A stretch of 64,000 nucleotides of DNA from Pseudomonas sp. DNDY-54 (GCF_019880365.1 NZ_CP082271.1:1612001-1676000), one strand, 5' to 3'. Counted from the first letter of the stretch, positions 1 to 8,907 are shown. Notes: generated from the sequence alone by a model not told the origin. Program-made: numbers and translations.

Positions 1-6
1 GGCCTA

Positions 7-1134
7 GTGGCCATCGAAACTCAATGGGTGCTGGATGATGGGCATCTGGCCCGCCTTTGTGCCGAGTGGCGCCAGCTGCCTTATGTAGCGGTGGATACCG
101 AGTTCATGCGGGTCGATACCTTTTATCCGATTGCCGCTTTGCTTCAGGTGGGTGACGGGCGTTGCGCCTATTTGATCGACCCTCTGCTGATCACTGACTG
201 GAGTGCGTTTGCAGGCCTGCTGGAAGACCCTGCTGTGGTTAAAGTCCTGCACGCATGCAGCGAGGATCTGGAAGTGCTCTGGCGCTTGACGGGCAGTCTG
301 CCGATCCCTTTGTTCGATACGCAGCTTGCGGCGGGCTACCTGAACATCGGTTTCTCCATGGGCTACTCACGCTTGGTGCAGAGCGTTCTGAACATCGAGC
401 TGCCCAAAGGCGAGACGCGCTCCGACTGGCTCCAGCGTCCGCTAAGCGACATGCAGGTGCGCTATGCGGCTGAGGATGCGCAGCATCTGGCCGAGCTGTA
501 CGAGGCATTGCTGCCAAAGCTGTCCGACGAGAAACGCGCCTGGGTTCTGGAGGATGGTGCAGAACTGGTCGTTAACCTGCAGCGCGAAACCGACCCTGAT
601 GAAGCCTATCGAGAAGTCAAACAGGCCTGGCGTCTGAAGCCGAAACAGCTCGCCGTGCTGCGTGTATTGGCCGCTTGGCGCGAGCGTCAGGCGCGGATGC
701 GCAATCAGCCCCGCAATCGTGTTCTGCGAGAACATAGCCTATGGCCGCTCGCCCGTACCCAGCCAACCGATCTGGTCAGCCTGGCGCGCATTGACGATAT
801 GCATCCGCGCACCGTGCGGCAGGATGGCGAAACCTTGCTTGAGCTCATTCGCAGCGCCGCGGCCACGCCTGAGCAGGATTGGCCTGAGCCCTTGCCTGAG
901 CCGTTACCGCTGGAAGCGTCGGGGCTGTTGAAGAAATTGCGCGCGGTGGGGCAGCGTGAGGCCGAGGCTCTCGAGATTTCTTCGGAGCTGATGCTGCGTA
1001 AGAAGGTGCTTGAAGCCTTGCTGAAAACTGGATATCCGGACGGTCCTTATGAATTGCCCGATTCGCTGCGCGGCTGGCGTCGTGAGCGGATGGGGCAAGC
1101 GCTCCTCGATGTGCTGTCGGAAGAGAAACCATGA
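7..1134 (+). CDS. rnd: Ribonuclease D
   Basis: 3'-to-5' exoribonuclease of the DEDDy superfamily that trims tRNA precursors and other structured RNAs in the cytoplasm. The 375-residue product has exonuclease motif I as D30-T-E32, a later LHACSEDLEVL segment (motif II) and a YAAEDAQHL segment (motif III with its tyrosine). An HRDC-like helical domain follows at roughly residues 210-290. The start is GTG at 7, giving MAIETQW, the usual N-terminus in pseudomonads; the frame stays open to the left edge, so an upstream start cannot be fully excluded. The stop overlaps the ycgL start by 4 bases (ATGA), which suggests translational coupling. Confidence 0.95.
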   Translation: MAIETQWVLDDGHLARLCAEWRQLPYVAVDTEFMRVDTFYPIAALLQVGDGRCAYLIDPLLITDWSAFAGLLEDPAVVKVLHACSEDLEVLWRLTGSLPIPLFDTQLAAGYLNIGFSMGYSRLVQSVLNIELPKGETRSDWLQRPLSDMQVRYAAEDAQHLAELYEALLPKLSDEKRAWVLEDGAELVVNLQRETDPDEAYREVKQAWRLKPKQLAVLRVLAAWRERQARMRNQPRNRVLREHSLWPLARTQPTDLVSLARIDDMHPRTVRQDGETLLELIRSAAATPEQDWPEPLPEPLPLEASGLLKKLRAVGQREAEALEISSELMLRKKVLEALLKTGYPDGPYELPDSLRGWRRERMGQALLDVLSEEKP

Positions 1135-1424
1135 AACGTATTTGCTCCATCTATAGAAGCCCGCGCAAGCCTGGAATGTATTTGTACGTCGAACGCAGCG
1201 AGGCGTTAGCGCGTGTTCCCGAAGCGCTGCTCGCGGCCTTCGGCCCGCCGCAGCTCGCCTTCGATATGGTGCTTACGCCCGAGCGAAAGCTGGCGCGGGA
1301 GGACATCACCACCGTGCTCGAGAACTTGGAGAAGCAGGGGTATCACTTACAGATGCCGCCCCCCGAGGACGACTATATCGAGCATCTTCCAGAAGAGTTG
1401 TTGCGCCGCAACGATCCGATGTGA
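1131..1424 (+). CDS. ycgL: YcgL domain protein
   Basis: A 97-residue protein of the YcgL family, small conserved proteobacterial proteins of unknown biochemical role. It opens with the typical CSIYRS segment and carries KPGMYLYV and a C-terminal EDDYIEHLPEELL stretch. It starts inside the last codons of rnd, and this rnd-ycgL-ycgN order is common in Pseudomonas. No signal peptide or membrane segment is visible. Confidence 0.92.
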   Translation: MKRICSIYRSPRKPGMYLYVERSEALARVPEALLAAFGPPQLAFDMVLTPERKLAREDITTVLENLEKQGYHLQMPPPEDDYIEHLPEELLRRNDPM

Positions 1425-1474
1425 CGTCTCAACGGGCGTACCGCCGGTCGCCCATCAGCCCGCCAAGCGACTGG

Positions 1475-1500
1475 GCACGCGGCCACGCTTGGCCGCGTGC
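1475..1500. repeat. Perfect 11-bp hairpin between ycgL and ycgN
   Basis: GCACGCGGCCA at 1475-1485 pairs perfectly with TGGCCGCGTGC at 1490-1500 across a CGCT tetraloop. No T-run follows, so it is not a standard intrinsic terminator. It could stabilise the ycgL 3' end or attenuate transcription. Confidence 0.6.
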
Positions 1501-1544
1501 GTGGCAGTGGCTAGACTCGCATCTTTATCTGAGACGCTCTGTTC

Positions 1545-1994
1545 ATGGCAGCTAAAGTCGAACCCTTCTGGAAGCGCAAAACCCTTGCTGAGCTTGACTC
1601 AAACGAGTGGGAATCGCTGTGTGACGGTTGCGGGCTTTGCTGTCTGCAGAAGCTTGAGGATGAAGAGGACGGCAGCGTCTATTACACGCGCATCGCCTGC
1701 AAATTGCTTGATCTCAAGACCTGTCGTTGCAGCGACTATCCCAACCGGCGGGCCAGTGTGCCCGACTGCGTTCAGCTGACCGCAGCGGATGCCGCACAAT
1801 TCAAATGGCTACCGCCTACCTGTGGTTACCGCCTCGTCGCGGAGCGAAAGGACCTGCCACTTTGGCATCACCTTGTGTGTGGTGACGTGGATGCGGTGCA
1901 TGCCGAAGGCATATCGCAGTCAGGCCGAATGCTTGCCGAGGGCTCCGTCGCGGACGAAGACTGGGAAGACCATTTGATTTTTCGGGCCGGTTGA
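1545..1994 (+). CDS. ycgN: YcgN family cysteine-cluster protein (UPF0260)
   Basis: A 149-residue cytoplasmic protein with the cysteine pattern CDGCGLCC near residues 27-34, then C-K-L-L-D-L-K-T-C-R-C and a further VPDC. This arrangement is characteristic of the YkgJ/YcgN cysteine-cluster group, thought to bind zinc or an Fe-S cluster. Its cellular role is not established. It follows ycgL after 120 bases that contain a strong hairpin. Confidence 0.92.
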   Translation: MAAKVEPFWKRKTLAELDSNEWESLCDGCGLCCLQKLEDEEDGSVYYTRIACKLLDLKTCRCSDYPNRRASVPDCVQLTAADAAQFKWLPPTCGYRLVAERKDLPLWHHLVCGDVDAVHAEGISQSGRMLAEGSVADEDWEDHLIFRAG

Positions 1995-2045
1995 ATCTAC
2001 CTCCGGCCGTGCCGTCTTAGCACTGAACCTATCTGGAGCCGCTCG

Positions 2046-3272
2046 ATGTCCCTCCGTCAGTTACCGCTGCTAGCCGTCCTATTGCTGCTCTTCGTTGCGC
2101 CGGCCTATGCGGCCAAGCGAGTCGATCTGGACTTCAATGTCAAATTCGTTCCCGACCAGGACACTGCCGAAGTCGAGCTGCTGCTCGAGGATGGCAGCGT
2201 TGTTCGGTACCTTGATTTCAAGCTCGGCGACGAGGGGATTTATAGCGATTTCCAAGCGGACGGCGAGGGCACTTGGCAACAAGAGAATGGTCGCGGTGTC
2301 TGGCGGCCCGCTCCTGGTAAGGCGCGGTTGAGCTACCGGGTGAAAGTCAGTCACCAGCGCAAAAGCGGCCGCTTCGATGCACGTATGACAGATGACTGGG
2401 CACTGCTTCGTGGTGACGATCTGGTCCCAAGCGGTCGCCTTGATCAACAGGACGGGGTCAGGCTGATCTCACGCCTGAAGGTTGAGCTGCCCGAGGGCTG
2501 GAAGAGTGTTGAGACGGGGTGGCCCCGCATCGGTAAGAACCGCTTCCGCATCGACAATCGCGAACGTCTTTTCGATCGTCCAACCGGCTGGATCCTGGCT
2601 GGCAAACTTGGTAGTCGCAGAGCCAAGCTGGGGGAGACCGATGTTACGGTGGCGGCGCCGGTGGGCGAAGGGGTGCGGCGGATGGATGTGCTGACAATGC
2701 TGACCTTCGTCTGGCCGGAAATACAGAACGTATTCCCGCGGGACCCAAAGAAGCTGCTGATCGTCGGTGCGGGCGATCCGATGTGGCGGGGTGGCCTGTC
2801 CGGCCCGAACTCCTTGTTCATGCACGCCGATCGGCCCCTCGTCAGTGAGAACGGCACCAGTTCACTGGTTCACGAGCTTGTCCACGTATTCAGCCGAATT
2901 ACCGACGCTGATCGCAGCGACTGGATTAGCGAAGGGCTGGCTGAATATTACGCAATCGAGCTGGTAAGGCGTGCCGGAGGCATGAGCGAAGATCGCTATC
3001 AGCGGGTGCGTGAAGACCTGACCAAATGGAGCCGCAAGGTCGACAGTCTGCGCACCGAGCATTCCACCGGGCCCATTACGGCCAGGGCGGTATTGCTACT
3101 GCAGGAGCTCGATCGCGAAATCCGCCAGCGCAGCAAAGGTCGCCATTCCCTGGACGATGTTGCCCGCGGTCTGATGCGTCTCGACAAAGTCACCACTGAT
3201 GATTTCATCAATATCACCGAAACCATGCTGGACGGCGGATCGGCGGTACTGGATACCCGTTTGCTGCGCTAA
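2046..3272 (+). CDS. Exported gluzincin-like zinc metallopeptidase (uncharacterised)
   Basis: A 408-residue protein with a clear signal peptide: a hydrophobic run after MSLRQ, with likely cleavage after AYA near residue 22. Residues 276-280 read HELVH, a zinc-binding HEXXH helix, and after 15 residues comes E296 in the segment SEGLAEYY, as in M1/M61-type gluzincins. The N-terminal half is predicted beta-rich and carries no recognised domain. I infer a periplasmic or outer-membrane-facing peptidase; the substrate is unknown. It stands alone between ycgN and ltaE. Confidence 0.75.
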   Translation: MSLRQLPLLAVLLLLFVAPAYAAKRVDLDFNVKFVPDQDTAEVELLLEDGSVVRYLDFKLGDEGIYSDFQADGEGTWQQENGRGVWRPAPGKARLSYRVKVSHQRKSGRFDARMTDDWALLRGDDLVPSGRLDQQDGVRLISRLKVELPEGWKSVETGWPRIGKNRFRIDNRERLFDRPTGWILAGKLGSRRAKLGETDVTVAAPVGEGVRRMDVLTMLTFVWPEIQNVFPRDPKKLLIVGAGDPMWRGGLSGPNSLFMHADRPLVSENGTSSLVHELVHVFSRITDADRSDWISEGLAEYYAIELVRRAGGMSEDRYQRVREDLTKWSRKVDSLRTEHSTGPITARAVLLLQELDREIRQRSKGRHSLDDVARGLMRLDKVTTDDFINITETMLDGGSAVLDTRLLR

Positions 3273-3330
3273 CCCGAGTGCATCAAGGCAGACGCGCGCG
3301 CACCAACGTTTTATGTCCAAAGGAATCACC

Positions 3331-4335
3331 ATGAGCCTCATTGATCTTCGCAGTGATACGGTCACCCAGCCCACGGTCGGAATGCGCGATGCCATGCTGA
3401 GTGCGCTTACCGGCGATGACGTTTACGGTGAAGATCCGACGGTCCGGCAGCTGGAGCAGACCCTCGCCACTCGGTTGGGTATGCACGCCGGATTGTTCGT
3501 TCCCAGCGGCACGATGAGCAATTTGCTCGCGCTTATGTCGCACTGCGAACGAGGCGATGAGTACATCACTGGCCAGCTGGCTCACACCTATAAATATGAG
3601 GCCGGCGGGGCTGCGGTGCTGGGCTCGATCCAGCCGCAGCCGGTCGAGATGGAAAGTGATGGCACGCTGGATCTGGATCGGGTCGCGGCGGCGATCAAGC
3701 CAGACGATTTCCACTTCGCCCGCACCCGGTTGCTGGCGCTGGAAAACACCATGCACGGTAAAGTCCTGCCACTTGAATACCTGGCCGAGGCAAGGGCCTT
3801 CACGCGAGAAAGGGGGCTTGCACTGCATCTCGACGGTGCGCGGTTATTCAATGCTGTGGTGAAGCTGGGCTGCACAGCCGGCGACATCAGTCGTCATTTC
3901 GACTCGGTATCGGTATGCCTGTCGAAAGGGCTGGGGGCGCCGGTTGGTTCGGTGCTTTGTGGTGACGAAGCGCTTATCGGCAGGGCGCGGCGGTTGCGCA
4001 AGATGGTCGGGGGCGGCATGCGTCAGGCTGGTGTCCTGGCTGCCGGCGGGCTCTATGCGCTGGATCACCATGTGCAACGCTTGGCCGACGACCACCAGCG
4101 AGCTTATGAAATCGCGCAAGGCCTAGAGGCGCTTGGCTACACCGTCGAGCCGGTGCAGACCAACATGGTCTACGTGGACATTGGTGATCGTGCAACCGCA
4201 CTGAAGGCGTTTTGCGCGCAGCGAGGCATTATCCTGACCGCGGCGCCGCGGTTGAGGATGGTGACGCACCTTGATATCCGCCCCGATCACGTAGAGCCGG
4301 TCCTAGAGACCTTCGCTGCGTTCGCCAGGTCGTAG
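3331..4335 (+). CDS. ltaE: Low-specificity L-threonine aldolase
   Basis: A PLP enzyme cleaving L-threonine and L-allo-threonine to glycine and acetaldehyde. The product is 334 residues from the ATG at 3331, which is preceded by AAAGGA at a good distance; the in-frame ATG at 3313 lacks such a site. The N-terminal LRSDTVTQPT motif, the cofactor region HLDGARLFNA and the Schiff-base lysine K199 in CLSKGLGAPVGS are all present. It is a single-gene unit between the metallopeptidase and alaS. Confidence 0.94.
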   Translation: MSLIDLRSDTVTQPTVGMRDAMLSALTGDDVYGEDPTVRQLEQTLATRLGMHAGLFVPSGTMSNLLALMSHCERGDEYITGQLAHTYKYEAGGAAVLGSIQPQPVEMESDGTLDLDRVAAAIKPDDFHFARTRLLALENTMHGKVLPLEYLAEARAFTRERGLALHLDGARLFNAVVKLGCTAGDISRHFDSVSVCLSKGLGAPVGSVLCGDEALIGRARRLRKMVGGGMRQAGVLAAGGLYALDHHVQRLADDHQRAYEIAQGLEALGYTVEPVQTNMVYVDIGDRATALKAFCAQRGIILTAAPRLRMVTHLDIRPDHVEPVLETFAAFARS

Positions 4336-4394
4336 GGTCGAATCGCTATCCAATAGCTTGTTTCAATCGTATTTCTCCTCTATGCGCGCGGCGT

Positions 4395-4416
4395 AGGGCC
4401 GATATAATGCGGCCCT
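4395..4416 (+). promoter_or_regulatory. alaS promoter with inverted repeat framing the -10 box
   Basis: A perfect TATAAT at 4403-4408 lies inside a perfect inverted repeat, AGGGCC (4395-4400) and GGCCCT (4411-4416). No good -35 hexamer is visible. The leader downstream can fold: GCCGG 4419-4423 pairs with CCGGC 4447-4451, with CTATC/GATAG nested inside. In E. coli, AlaRS represses its own gene through a palindrome around the start site, so this may be an equivalent operator. Confidence 0.6.
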
Positions 4417-4515
4417 TTGCCGGCTATCTGTTTGGATAGTTGCGAACCGGCTCCGGGCGCTGCTTCGCCGTGTCGTTTTTGCAGCCGTTTGGCCGCTGTC
4501 TTCTGGAAGAAATCT

Positions 4516-7140
4516 ATGAAAAGCGCAGAAATCCGTGAAGCCTTCCTCCGCTTCTTCGAAGAGAAGGGCCACACGCGTGTGGCCTCAAGTTCGCTGATTC
4601 CGGCGAACGACCCGACCCTTCTGTTCACCAACGCCGGCATGAATCAGTTCAAGGACTGCTTCCTCGGCCTGGAAAAGCGCGCGTACACACGCGCTACCAC
4701 CAGTCAGAAGTGCGTGCGTGCCGGCGGCAAGCATAATGATTTGGAGAACGTCGGTTACACGGCGCGGCATCACACTTTCTTCGAGATGCTCGGCAATTTT
4801 AGTTTTGGCGACTATTTCAAGCGCGACGCGATCACCTACGCGTGGGAATTTTTGACTTCGGAGCAGTGGCTGAACCTACCCAAGGAAAAGCTCTGGGTTA
4901 CCGTGTATGCCAGCGATGATGAGGCGTACGACATCTGGACCAAAGAGGTCGGCGTGCCGGCCGAGCGCATGGTCCGCATTGGCGATAACAAGGGCGCACC
5001 CTATGCGTCGGATAACTTCTGGGCGATGGGTGATACCGGGCCTTGCGGTCCCTGTACGGAAATCTTCTTCGACCATGGCGACCATATCTGGGGCGGCCCA
5101 CCTGGTTCGCCAGAGGAAGACGGTGATCGTTACATTGAAATCTGGAACAACGTCTTCATGCAGTTCAACCGGACAGCCGATGGCGTGATGCACCCGCTGC
5201 CGGCGCCGAGCGTTGATACCGGCATGGGCCTGGAGCGCATCAGCGCCGTGCTGCAGCACGTCAATTCCAATTACGAGATCGACCTCTTCCAGAGTCTGCT
5301 GAACGCCTCCGCCCAGGCGATCGGATGCAGCAATGACGGGCAGGCGTCGTTGAAAGTTGTGGCCGACCACATTCGGTCATGCGGCTTCCTCATCGCTGAT
5401 GGTGTGACGCCCTCAAACGAGGGACGCGGCTATGTGCTGCGCCGGATCGTCCGTCGGGCCTGTCGTCACGGCAACAAGCTGGGCGCGAAGGGCAGCTTCT
5501 TTCACAAGATTGTCGGCGCGCTGGTTGCCGAGATGGGCGATGCCTTCACTGAGTTGAAGACTCAGCAGGCACACATCGAACGCGTGCTGAAGACCGAAGA
5601 AGAGCAGTTTGCCAAGACGCTCGAACAGGGTCTGAAGATTCTTGAGCAGGACCTCGCCGACCTGCAGGGTGGCGTCATTCCTGGTGAGTTGATTTTCAAG
5701 CTTTACGATACCTATGGATTCCCCGTCGACCTCACCGGCGACATCGCGCGGGAACGTGAGCTGACGCTGGATGAAGAAGGCTTCGAACGCGAGATGGAGG
5801 CGCAGCGCGAACGCGCGCGCTCTGCCAGCGCGTTCGGTATGGATTACAACAGCTTGGTCAAAGTCGAGGGCGAGACACGTTTTACCGGTTATCTCGGAAC
5901 GTCTGGCACCGGCAAGGTGCTGGCGCTGTTTAAGGAAGGGATGTCGGTGCAGAGCTTGTCGGCAGGCGAGGAGGGTGTGGTCGTTCTGGACGAGACGCCG
6001 TTTTATGCCGAGTCGGGTGGGCAGATCGGCGATTGCGGATACCTTTCAGCGCAAGACTTGCGTTTCGACGTGCGGGACACCAGCAAAGCCGGAGGCGCAT
6101 TCCTTCACCACGGCATCCTCGACAGCGGCAGTCTGCAGGTTGGCGCGACCGTCGAAGCAACCGTCGACGCGTCAGTGCGTCAGTCCACAGCGCTGAACCA
6201 CTCCGCGACGCATCTACTGCACGCGGCGTTGCGCCAGATCCTCGGAGAACATGTCAGCCAAAAAGGCTCGCTGGTAGACAGTCAGCGCCTACGCTTCGAC
6301 TTCAGCCATTTCGAGGCGATCAAGCCCGAGCAGTTGAAGGCGCTGGAAGACAAGGTTAACGCCGAGATTCGCAGCAACACGGCGGTGGAAATCGAGGAAA
6401 CCGACATCGAAACGGCCAAGAGCAAAGGTGCAATGGCTCTGTTTGGCGAGAAGTATGGCGACCAGGTTCGCGTACTGACGATGGGTGGTGGCTTTTCCGT
6501 GGAGTTGTGTGGTGGCACTCACGTCAAGCGTACCGGCGATATTGGGCTGTTCAAAATCTTCAGTGAAGGCGGCGTAGCCGCCGGTGTGCGGCGTATCGAG
6601 GCGGTCACGGGTGAGCAAGCGCTGGCCTATCTGAACAGCGCCGAGGAGCAGCTGAAGGAAGCCGCCGCGCTGGTCAAAGGCAGTCGCGACAATCTGCTGG
6701 ACAAGCTGGGGGCAATGCTGGAACGCAATCGCCAGTTGGAAAAAGAGCTGGAGCAGCTCAAGGCAAAAGCGGCGAGCGCTACCGGCAACGACCTTGCTGG
6801 CTCTGCTGTAGAGGTGAAAGGCGTGAAGACCCTGGCGGCGCGAGTAGATGGCCTGGACGGCAAGGCACTGCTGGCATTGGTCGATCAGTTGAAAAACAAG
6901 CTCGGCAGTGCGGTTATTTTGCTAGGCGGTGTGCAGGACGAAAAAGTCGTGCTGGTGGCTGGCGTGACGCAAGATCTCACGGGGCGTATCAAAGCCGGTG
7001 ATCTGATGAAGCAGGCCGCTGCGGTTGTAGGTGGCAAGGGTGGCGGCCGTCCGGACATGGCTCAGGGTGGCGGAAGCGATGCGAGTCAACTCGACGCGGC
7101 GTTGGCCCTTGCTCAGGAGTTCGTCGAGCAAGCCATGTAG
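4516..7140 (+). CDS. alaS: Alanyl-tRNA synthetase
   Basis: Charges tRNA-Ala with alanine and edits mischarged Ser/Gly. The ATG at 4516 gives 874 residues, the normal length; the open frame extends upstream to 4417 but this start matches the conserved MKSAEIREAFLRFFEEKGH N-terminus. The class II catalytic domain occupies the N-terminal half. The editing domain shows H562-S-A-T-H566 and C665-G-G-T-H669. The C-terminal coiled coil and DHHA1 domain end in the glycine-rich VGGKGGGRPDMAQGGG. In Pseudomonas it is commonly followed by lysC and csrA, as here. Confidence 0.98.
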   Translation: MKSAEIREAFLRFFEEKGHTRVASSSLIPANDPTLLFTNAGMNQFKDCFLGLEKRAYTRATTSQKCVRAGGKHNDLENVGYTARHHTFFEMLGNFSFGDYFKRDAITYAWEFLTSEQWLNLPKEKLWVTVYASDDEAYDIWTKEVGVPAERMVRIGDNKGAPYASDNFWAMGDTGPCGPCTEIFFDHGDHIWGGPPGSPEEDGDRYIEIWNNVFMQFNRTADGVMHPLPAPSVDTGMGLERISAVLQHVNSNYEIDLFQSLLNASAQAIGCSNDGQASLKVVADHIRSCGFLIADGVTPSNEGRGYVLRRIVRRACRHGNKLGAKGSFFHKIVGALVAEMGDAFTELKTQQAHIERVLKTEEEQFAKTLEQGLKILEQDLADLQGGVIPGELIFKLYDTYGFPVDLTGDIARERELTLDEEGFEREMEAQRERARSASAFGMDYNSLVKVEGETRFTGYLGTSGTGKVLALFKEGMSVQSLSAGEEGVVVLDETPFYAESGGQIGDCGYLSAQDLRFDVRDTSKAGGAFLHHGILDSGSLQVGATVEATVDASVRQSTALNHSATHLLHAALRQILGEHVSQKGSLVDSQRLRFDFSHFEAIKPEQLKALEDKVNAEIRSNTAVEIEETDIETAKSKGAMALFGEKYGDQVRVLTMGGGFSVELCGGTHVKRTGDIGLFKIFSEGGVAAGVRRIEAVTGEQALAYLNSAEEQLKEAAALVKGSRDNLLDKLGAMLERNRQLEKELEQLKAKAASATGNDLAGSAVEVKGVKTLAARVDGLDGKALLALVDQLKNKLGSAVILLGGVQDEKVVLVAGVTQDLTGRIKAGDLMKQAAAVVGGKGGGRPDMAQGGGSDASQLDAALALAQEFVEQAM

Positions 7141-7282
7141 CAGGGCGGCGTAAATCCGCCCGAAATCAGCAATGTTGCGTATCACAACGTATCGCGATCG
7201 GGGCAGGCCGCTGGTCGAGTGCATGGTGGTGCTTGGGTTGATTGTTTAATGAGCGCCCACGAAGGGCTTAGGCGGCTATGAG

Positions 7283-8518
7283 ATGGCTTTGATCGTACAG
7301 AAGTTTGGTGGTACCTCGGTTGGCTCCGTCGAGCGCATCGAGCAGGTGGCGGCGAAAGTCAAAAAATTTCGCGATAACGGCGACGACATCGTAGTAGTGG
7401 TCTCCGCGATGAGCGGCGAAACCAATCGCCTGATTGATCTGGCCAAGCAGATCAGCGACCAGCCGGTGGCTCGTGAGCTGGATGTAATGGTGTCAACCGG
7501 TGAGCAGGTCACCATCGCTCTGCTGGCCATGGCTCTAATCAAGATTGGCGTGCCGGCGGTGTCCTATACAGGCGGTCAGGTAAGGATTCTCACCGACAGT
7601 GCTCACACCAAGGCGCGCATCCTTCAAATCGACTCCCAACAGATCCACAAGGAACTGAAGGCCGGGCGCGTCGTGGTGGTTGCCGGTTTCCAGGGCGTTG
7701 ACGAAGCCGGCAATATCACGACTCTCGGGCGAGGCGGCTCGGATACCACCGGTGTGGCGCTTGCAGCTGCGTTGAAGGCTGATGAGTGTCAGATCTATAC
7801 GGACGTCGACGGCGTCTACACGACCGATCCGCGTGTTGTGGCCAAGGCTCAACGCCTCGATAAGATCACCTTTGAGGAAATGCTCGAGATGGCGAGTCTC
7901 GGCTCCAAAGTACTGCAGATCCGTGCAGTCGAGTTCGCCGGCAAATACAGCGTGCCGCTGCGCGTGTTGCACAGCTTTCAGGAGGGTCCTGGAACCCTCA
8001 TTACCCTTGATGAAGAGGAATCCATGGAACAGCCCATCATTTCCGGCATCGCCTTCAACCGTGACGAAGCCAAGCTGACCATTCGTGGTGTGCCGGATAC
8101 GCCCGGGGTGGCTTTCAAGATTCTCGGCCCGATCAGCTCGGCGAACGTCGAGGTCGATATGATCGTGCAGAACGTTGCGCACGATAACACCACGGATTTT
8201 ACCTTCACCGTTCACCGCAACGACTACCATAACGCGCTGCAGGTGCTTGAAGGCATTGCGCGAGACATGGGCGCCCGGGAAGTGATTGGCGACGTGGATA
8301 TTGCCAAAGTGTCGATCGTCGGCGTTGGCATGCGTTCTCACGCGGGTGTCGCAAGTCGCATGTTCGAGGCGCTGGCGAAGGAAAATATCAACATTCAGAT
8401 GATCTCTACCTCCGAAATCAAGGTCTCGGTGGTAATCGAGGAGAAGTACCTCGAGTTGGCCGTGAGGGCGTTGCACACCGCTTTCGAGCTTGACGCGCCG
8501 GCCGGAAAAGGAGACTGA
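7283..8518 (+). CDS. lysC: Aspartate kinase
   Basis: Phosphorylates aspartate, the first step toward lysine, threonine and methionine. The 411-residue product has the amino-acid kinase domain (KFGGTSVGS at residues 7-15, later GRGGSDTT) and two C-terminal ACT domains that mediate feedback control. An in-frame ATG at 8024 (MEQPIISGIAF) follows AGAGGAA and falls just before the ACT domains, so a separate beta subunit may be made from the same gene, as known for other alpha2beta2 aspartokinases. No lysine riboswitch is evident in the 142 bases upstream. Confidence 0.97.
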   Translation: MALIVQKFGGTSVGSVERIEQVAAKVKKFRDNGDDIVVVVSAMSGETNRLIDLAKQISDQPVARELDVMVSTGEQVTIALLAMALIKIGVPAVSYTGGQVRILTDSAHTKARILQIDSQQIHKELKAGRVVVVAGFQGVDEAGNITTLGRGGSDTTGVALAAALKADECQIYTDVDGVYTTDPRVVAKAQRLDKITFEEMLEMASLGSKVLQIRAVEFAGKYSVPLRVLHSFQEGPGTLITLDEEESMEQPIISGIAFNRDEAKLTIRGVPDTPGVAFKILGPISSANVEVDMIVQNVAHDNTTDFTFTVHRNDYHNALQVLEGIARDMGAREVIGDVDIAKVSIVGVGMRSHAGVASRMFEALAKENINIQMISTSEIKVSVVIEEKYLELAVRALHTAFELDAPAGKGD

Positions 8519-8572
8519 TGCAGAAGAATTGCGATTAATTCGCACCTTCTGTCGATTAAGATGGAATAAAAG

Positions 8573-8601
8573 GAACTTTAGAGTCGCTCTTACTGGTCAA
8601 T
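8573..8601 (+). promoter_or_regulatory. Possible AlgU-type promoter upstream of csrA
   Basis: GAACTT at 8573-8578 matches the -35 of AlgU/RpoE-type promoters. A TCAAT-like -10 lies at 8597-8601, spaced 18 bases, slightly long for the class. rsmA of P. aeruginosa is reported to have an AlgU-dependent promoter. The element is 100-130 bases before the csrA start. Confidence 0.35.
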
Positions 8602-8701
8602 AGCTGGTGAATGGCTCTAGGGTCGAGGTCTCACGGAATATTATCCGCTTTTATCTTTGCAGACTGCTTACTGAAATGAATCCGTTTTTAAGGAGAAAGG
8701 A

Positions 8702-8887
8702 ATGCTGATTCTGACTCGCCGGGTCGGAGAGACCCTGATGGTGGGTGACGATGTGACTGTCACTGTGCTGGGTGTCAAAGGAAATCAAGTGCGCATAGGA
8801 GTGAATGCACCCAAAGAGGTAGCGGTGCATCGCGAGGAGATTTACCAACGGATCCAGAAAGAGAAAGACCAAGAACCAAACCATTAA
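8702..8887 (+). CDS. csrA: Carbon storage regulator CsrA (RsmA)
   Basis: A 61-residue homodimeric RNA-binding protein that blocks translation by binding GGA motifs in mRNA leaders; in pseudomonads it controls biofilm, motility and secretion. The sequence starts MLILTRRVGETLMVGDD and keeps the VHREEIYQRIQ helix. The ribosome-binding region AAGGAGAAAGG just before the ATG carries two GGA motifs, so autoregulation by CsrA is plausible. It lies between lysC and a tRNA cluster. Confidence 0.97.
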   Translation: MLILTRRVGETLMVGDDVTVTVLGVKGNQVRIGVNAPKEVAVHREEIYQRIQKEKDQEPNH

Positions 8888-8907
8888 TATTTATGTGATT
8901 TTTGGCT

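Noticed and set aside
7141..7282. Lysine riboswitch before lysC
   Set aside because: The interval is 142 bases and shows no recognisable lysine-riboswitch core; only a short GGGCGG/CCGCCC hairpin after alaS.
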